IMG/VR virus record: IMGVR_UViG_3300009155_000158 | Coordinates: 1 to 31,671 of that record | Length of the DNA: 31,671 nucleotides | Reading direction: 5' to 3' (one strand) | Source of the DNA: a virus | Part shown: in pieces, positions 29,612 through 31,671 of the stretch | Layout: every line of letters begins with the position of its first letter | Numbering within the stretch: the stretch's first letter is position 1 | Position numbers and translations under genes: made by a program | The notes under the pieces: generated by a model | What the model was told of the DNA's origin: nothing | Database searches by the model: none | Seen by the model: the letters and a program-made list of their open reading frames with translations, nothing else

Positions 29612-31420
29612 ATGCCTAACCCAGCCGTTATTTCTGGTGGTTTAAACGCACTGATGCTTTTGCAAAGGGGCATGGAGGCGTTGCAGAAAAACCCTCCCTC
29701 TACACAAGGGCCAGCAGGGCCGACAATTGCTATTCAGGCCCAACAGGCTGCACAGCAGGCTATGTCAGGACAGCCCCCTCAAGAACCTTCTGCGCCCCCA
29801 CCTCCGGGTCAACCGCAACCACAAGAAAACGGCATTGCAAGCATTGCTCAGAATGTAGGGACAGGAGCGCAGATCCAAGCCCAACAGCAACAACAGGCCC
29901 AGCAGGCAATGATGGCCCAGGCCCAACAGGCTCAACAGCAGCCCCAGCAAATGGCTAAAGGTGGTATTGCTAGTTTAAATGCACACAATATGCGTGGGTT
30001 TAAATCTGGTGGTGTTCTAGGCTTTGCTGGGCCTGATGGGTCTGATGTGCCTTCGGCAGAAGAGCTTGAGGCAGCATCTCGGCCTGCCGGGTTATTGCGC
30101 CAGTCTTTCGAGCGTCCTTCTGAAAATACCCAATTGGAACGAGCAAAGGCAGAAGCGGCGGTAGCCAATGCTTTGTTGCAACGGTACGGATCTACGCAAA
30201 GACAAAATGATCCGCAAGGGTTTGCAGAAGCCAAACAAAAAGCTGAAGCTGCACAAAAAGATTTGTTGGCGGCTTTGTCAACTAGGCTTACGGCTCGGCC
30301 AGAAGAAGGAACCCATACAGTAGAAGCCCAAAAGGATACCCGTCTTTTGCCGACCGCCCCTCCCGTTGAAATGATGGATACGAGGGAAATGCCGCAGCAA
30401 ACAGGTGAACAAGCCCGTCCAGTAAGGCAGGCATCTCAAGCTGGCCCATCAGCGCCCAGGGTTCCTACAAGTCAATCGGATTTAGAGGGTCTTCTGGCGG
30501 CGATGTCAAAAGGGCAAGCTGCTGTTCCGGGCACAGATGTGTCTCAACAAAGGGCGCTACTTGCACAATTAAAAGCAGCTAGGGAAGCTCAACCCATGCC
30601 GGGTATTGAACAACTTGCTGCGTATCGTCGGGCTCAAGATGAGTACGACACTGCCGCCAAGGGGCGCAAGGAAAGTTTTGGCTCAAGGCAGTTTAGAGAA
30701 TTGATGCGTGATTTTGCCGCAAACCGTAACGGTGAAGGCATGGCACGGGTTGGGGATGAAGAACGTAAATTGACGGAAGCGGATACTACCCGCAGACTGA
30801 CCAATGCTCAACTCAGTGGGCATATCGTTGATGTTCAAAATGCCAGGAAGGTTGGAGATCTAGAGAAAGAACTTTCTGGTGTAAACGCTATAACCGACAT
30901 CCTTCGTAAGGATGCAGAGCTTAAAGCCAAGTCTGGTGAATCTATTGCTTCTGCGTTTGGTCATATTGCTCAACAACGTATTAGTGCTGATTCGTCTGCC
31001 GCTAATAATGCAACACAACTGTTGATAGCAAAGATGAAGATTGATCAAGACAATGCAAGTAATGCAATATTGAGACAAGACCAAGGGTTTAACGGGTTCC
31101 AAAAAGCTCTTGACAACAACGAACACACTAGGGTTCTTCATCTTACCCAAGCTGAAAAAGCTTTCCAAAGCAAAGCTCAAACAACAGTTGAACAAATGGC
31201 TTTGACTGGCAATGCTGAAGACAAAGCCAGAGCGGCAGAAATTAAAGCGGCTCATGCCAGAGATTTGCAGAGTATAAATAACGTGTACGATCAAGAGCGG
31301 CAAAAACTTTTGATGTCGCAATATCAAAGATTTGGTCAGGCTTATGGAATACCCAAACCTTTGGAAATGACTAATACGCCATCTGGCAATAAAAGAATTT
31401 CACTTGATCAATTGGGGTAA
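29612..31420 (+). CDS. Gln-rich coiled-coil internal virion protein
   Basis: A 602-residue protein. Residues about 40-112 are Gln/Ala/Pro rich (QAQQAAQQAMSGQPPQEPSA; QQQQQAQQAMMAQAQQAQQQ). MAKGGIASLNAHNMRGFKSGG follows (about 114-134), carrying two GG motifs. From about residue 160 the chain is highly helical and charged (ERAKAEAAVANALLQRYGST; NEHTRVLHLTQAEKAFQSKA), likely forming coiled coils to the end. No hydrophobic membrane segment and no catalytic motif were found. It starts eleven bases after the previous stop with an AAGGAA ribosome binding site. It resembles large ejection or core proteins by composition and place only; an internal scaffold of the head is an alternative. Confidence 0.7.
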   Translation: MPNPAVISGGLNALMLLQRGMEALQKNPPSTQGPAGPTIAIQAQQAAQQAMSGQPPQEPSAPPPPGQPQPQENGIASIAQNVGTGAQIQAQQQQQAQQAMMAQAQQAQQQPQQMAKGGIASLNAHNMRGFKSGGVLGFAGPDGSDVPSAEELEAASRPAGLLRQSFERPSENTQLERAKAEAAVANALLQRYGSTQRQNDPQGFAEAKQKAEAAQKDLLAALSTRLTARPEEGTHTVEAQKDTRLLPTAPPVEMMDTREMPQQTGEQARPVRQASQAGPSAPRVPTSQSDLEGLLAAMSKGQAAVPGTDVSQQRALLAQLKAAREAQPMPGIEQLAAYRRAQDEYDTAAKGRKESFGSRQFRELMRDFAANRNGEGMARVGDEERKLTEADTTRRLTNAQLSGHIVDVQNARKVGDLEKELSGVNAITDILRKDAELKAKSGESIASAFGHIAQQRISADSSAANNATQLLIAKMKIDQDNASNAILRQDQGFNGFQKALDNNEHTRVLHLTQAEKAFQSKAQTTVEQMALTGNAEDKARAAEIKAAHARDLQSINNVYDQERQKLLMSQYQRFGQAYGIPKPLEMTNTPSGNKRISLDQLG

Positions 31421-31426
31421 ATAAAT

Positions 31427-31671
31427 ATGCCTTATGATGTTGAATTGCCCAATGGGGATATCATTGAGGTGCCTGATAACGTAAGTCAGGCAGAAGCAAA
31501 ACAACGGATCTATAAGGCGTATCCTCAATTTGCTCCCAAACAAAGCACAGAGCGCACCTTTGGAGAGGCCATTACCGATCCTTTGCTAGGGATAGCAAAA
31601 GGTGTAGGGGCTATGGCTCAGCTTCCCGGTCAGTTGTACGGGTTAGCCACTGGAGACTTTGACACCGCCGC
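31427..31671 (+). CDS. start of large internal virion protein (runs off window)
   Basis: Only 81 codons are visible. MPYDVELPNGDIIEVPDNVS then QAEAKQRIYKAYPQFAPKQS is an N-terminal module that I recall at the start of large phage ejection proteins, sometimes with a lytic transglycosylase further along. FGEAITDPLLGIAKGVGAMA then looks like a hydrophobic, amphipathic segment. The gene begins six bases after the previous stop without a strong ribosome binding site. The rest, and any enzyme domain, lie outside the window. Confidence 0.75.
   Translation, partial: MPYDVELPNGDIIEVPDNVSQAEAKQRIYKAYPQFAPKQSTERTFGEAITDPLLGIAKGVGAMAQLPGQLYGLATGDFDTA

Noticed and set aside
30860-31327. 155-codon minus-strand ORF
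   Set aside because: Antisense to the helical C-terminal half of 29612-31420, with no translation signals; the Cys/Phe-rich product is typical of antisense of Lys/Glu/Gln-rich helices.
1-31671. tRNA, rRNA, insertion sequence or integrase/attachment site
   Set aside because: No cloverleaf-like sequence, transposase or recombinase, or flanking direct repeats were seen; the only gaps over 150 bp are 466-697 and 8643-8809.

Overview
The window is about 31.7 kb of a tailed bacteriophage genome (Caudoviricetes). It is the DNA-packaging and virion-structure arm. All credible genes lie on the + strand and are packed head to tail, with ATGA-type overlaps or gaps of a few bases. The parts suggest a short-tailed (podovirus-like) virion. 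There is a large P22/N4-size portal, a Mu gpT-type major capsid protein, two connector/adaptor-like proteins and a large beta-rich nozzle/stabilisation-type protein. Very large Gln/Gly/Ala-rich internal (ejection-type) proteins lie at the right end. No tape measure, tail tube or sheath gene was seen. The style of many small genes resembles phages of freshwater proteobacteria; this host guess is from memory and unproven.

Layout. 1-465: small terminase. 466-697: a gene-free gap with an orphan Shine-Dalgarno, a hairpin, four C-tracts (a G-quadruplex candidate on the minus strand) and a promoter overlapped by a 14-bp LexA-box-like palindrome. 698-928: a stand-alone LexA-type winged-helix protein, translationally coupled to the large terminase (925-2421). 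2431-8642: head module with portal, a small helical protein, a GroES-like co-chaperonin, scaffold-like protein, a conserved hypothetical, a decoration-type protein and the major capsid protein. 8643-8809: terminator, second promoter and a structured leader. 8810-10468: beta-rich surface proteins, including a six-repeat kelch-like propeller. 10472-17723: helical and membrane proteins, then a run of small basic proteins sharing an aromatic/Met-x-x-Gly-Gly motif and a C-terminal tag, a free-standing endonuclease VII, and two adaptor-like proteins around a zinc-ribbon protein and two small unknowns. 17733-21850: fibre/adhesin cluster, including a polyglycine-rich adhesin candidate. 21860-31671: nozzle-type protein and three large internal virion candidates; a fourth gene runs off the window.

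How the genes would work together (inference). The terminases load DNA through the portal into a gpT-type shell that folds with help from the phage co-chaperonin and scaffold. Adaptors and nozzle close the vertex, fibres and adhesins recognise the cell, and the internal proteins leave with the DNA. Two promoters share an extended -10 element (TATGCTAT): one before the LexA-like gene and terminase, one after the capsid terminator. This suggests two late transcription units.

Most interesting points: the mini-LexA gene with a LexA-like operator in front of the packaging operon; the C-tract/G4 element between the terminase genes; a GG motif of about 20 copies spread over six virion-type proteins; a duplicated C-terminal tag cassette that carries the next gene's ribosome binding site; and a VxIxG motif repeated about eleven times in one internal protein.
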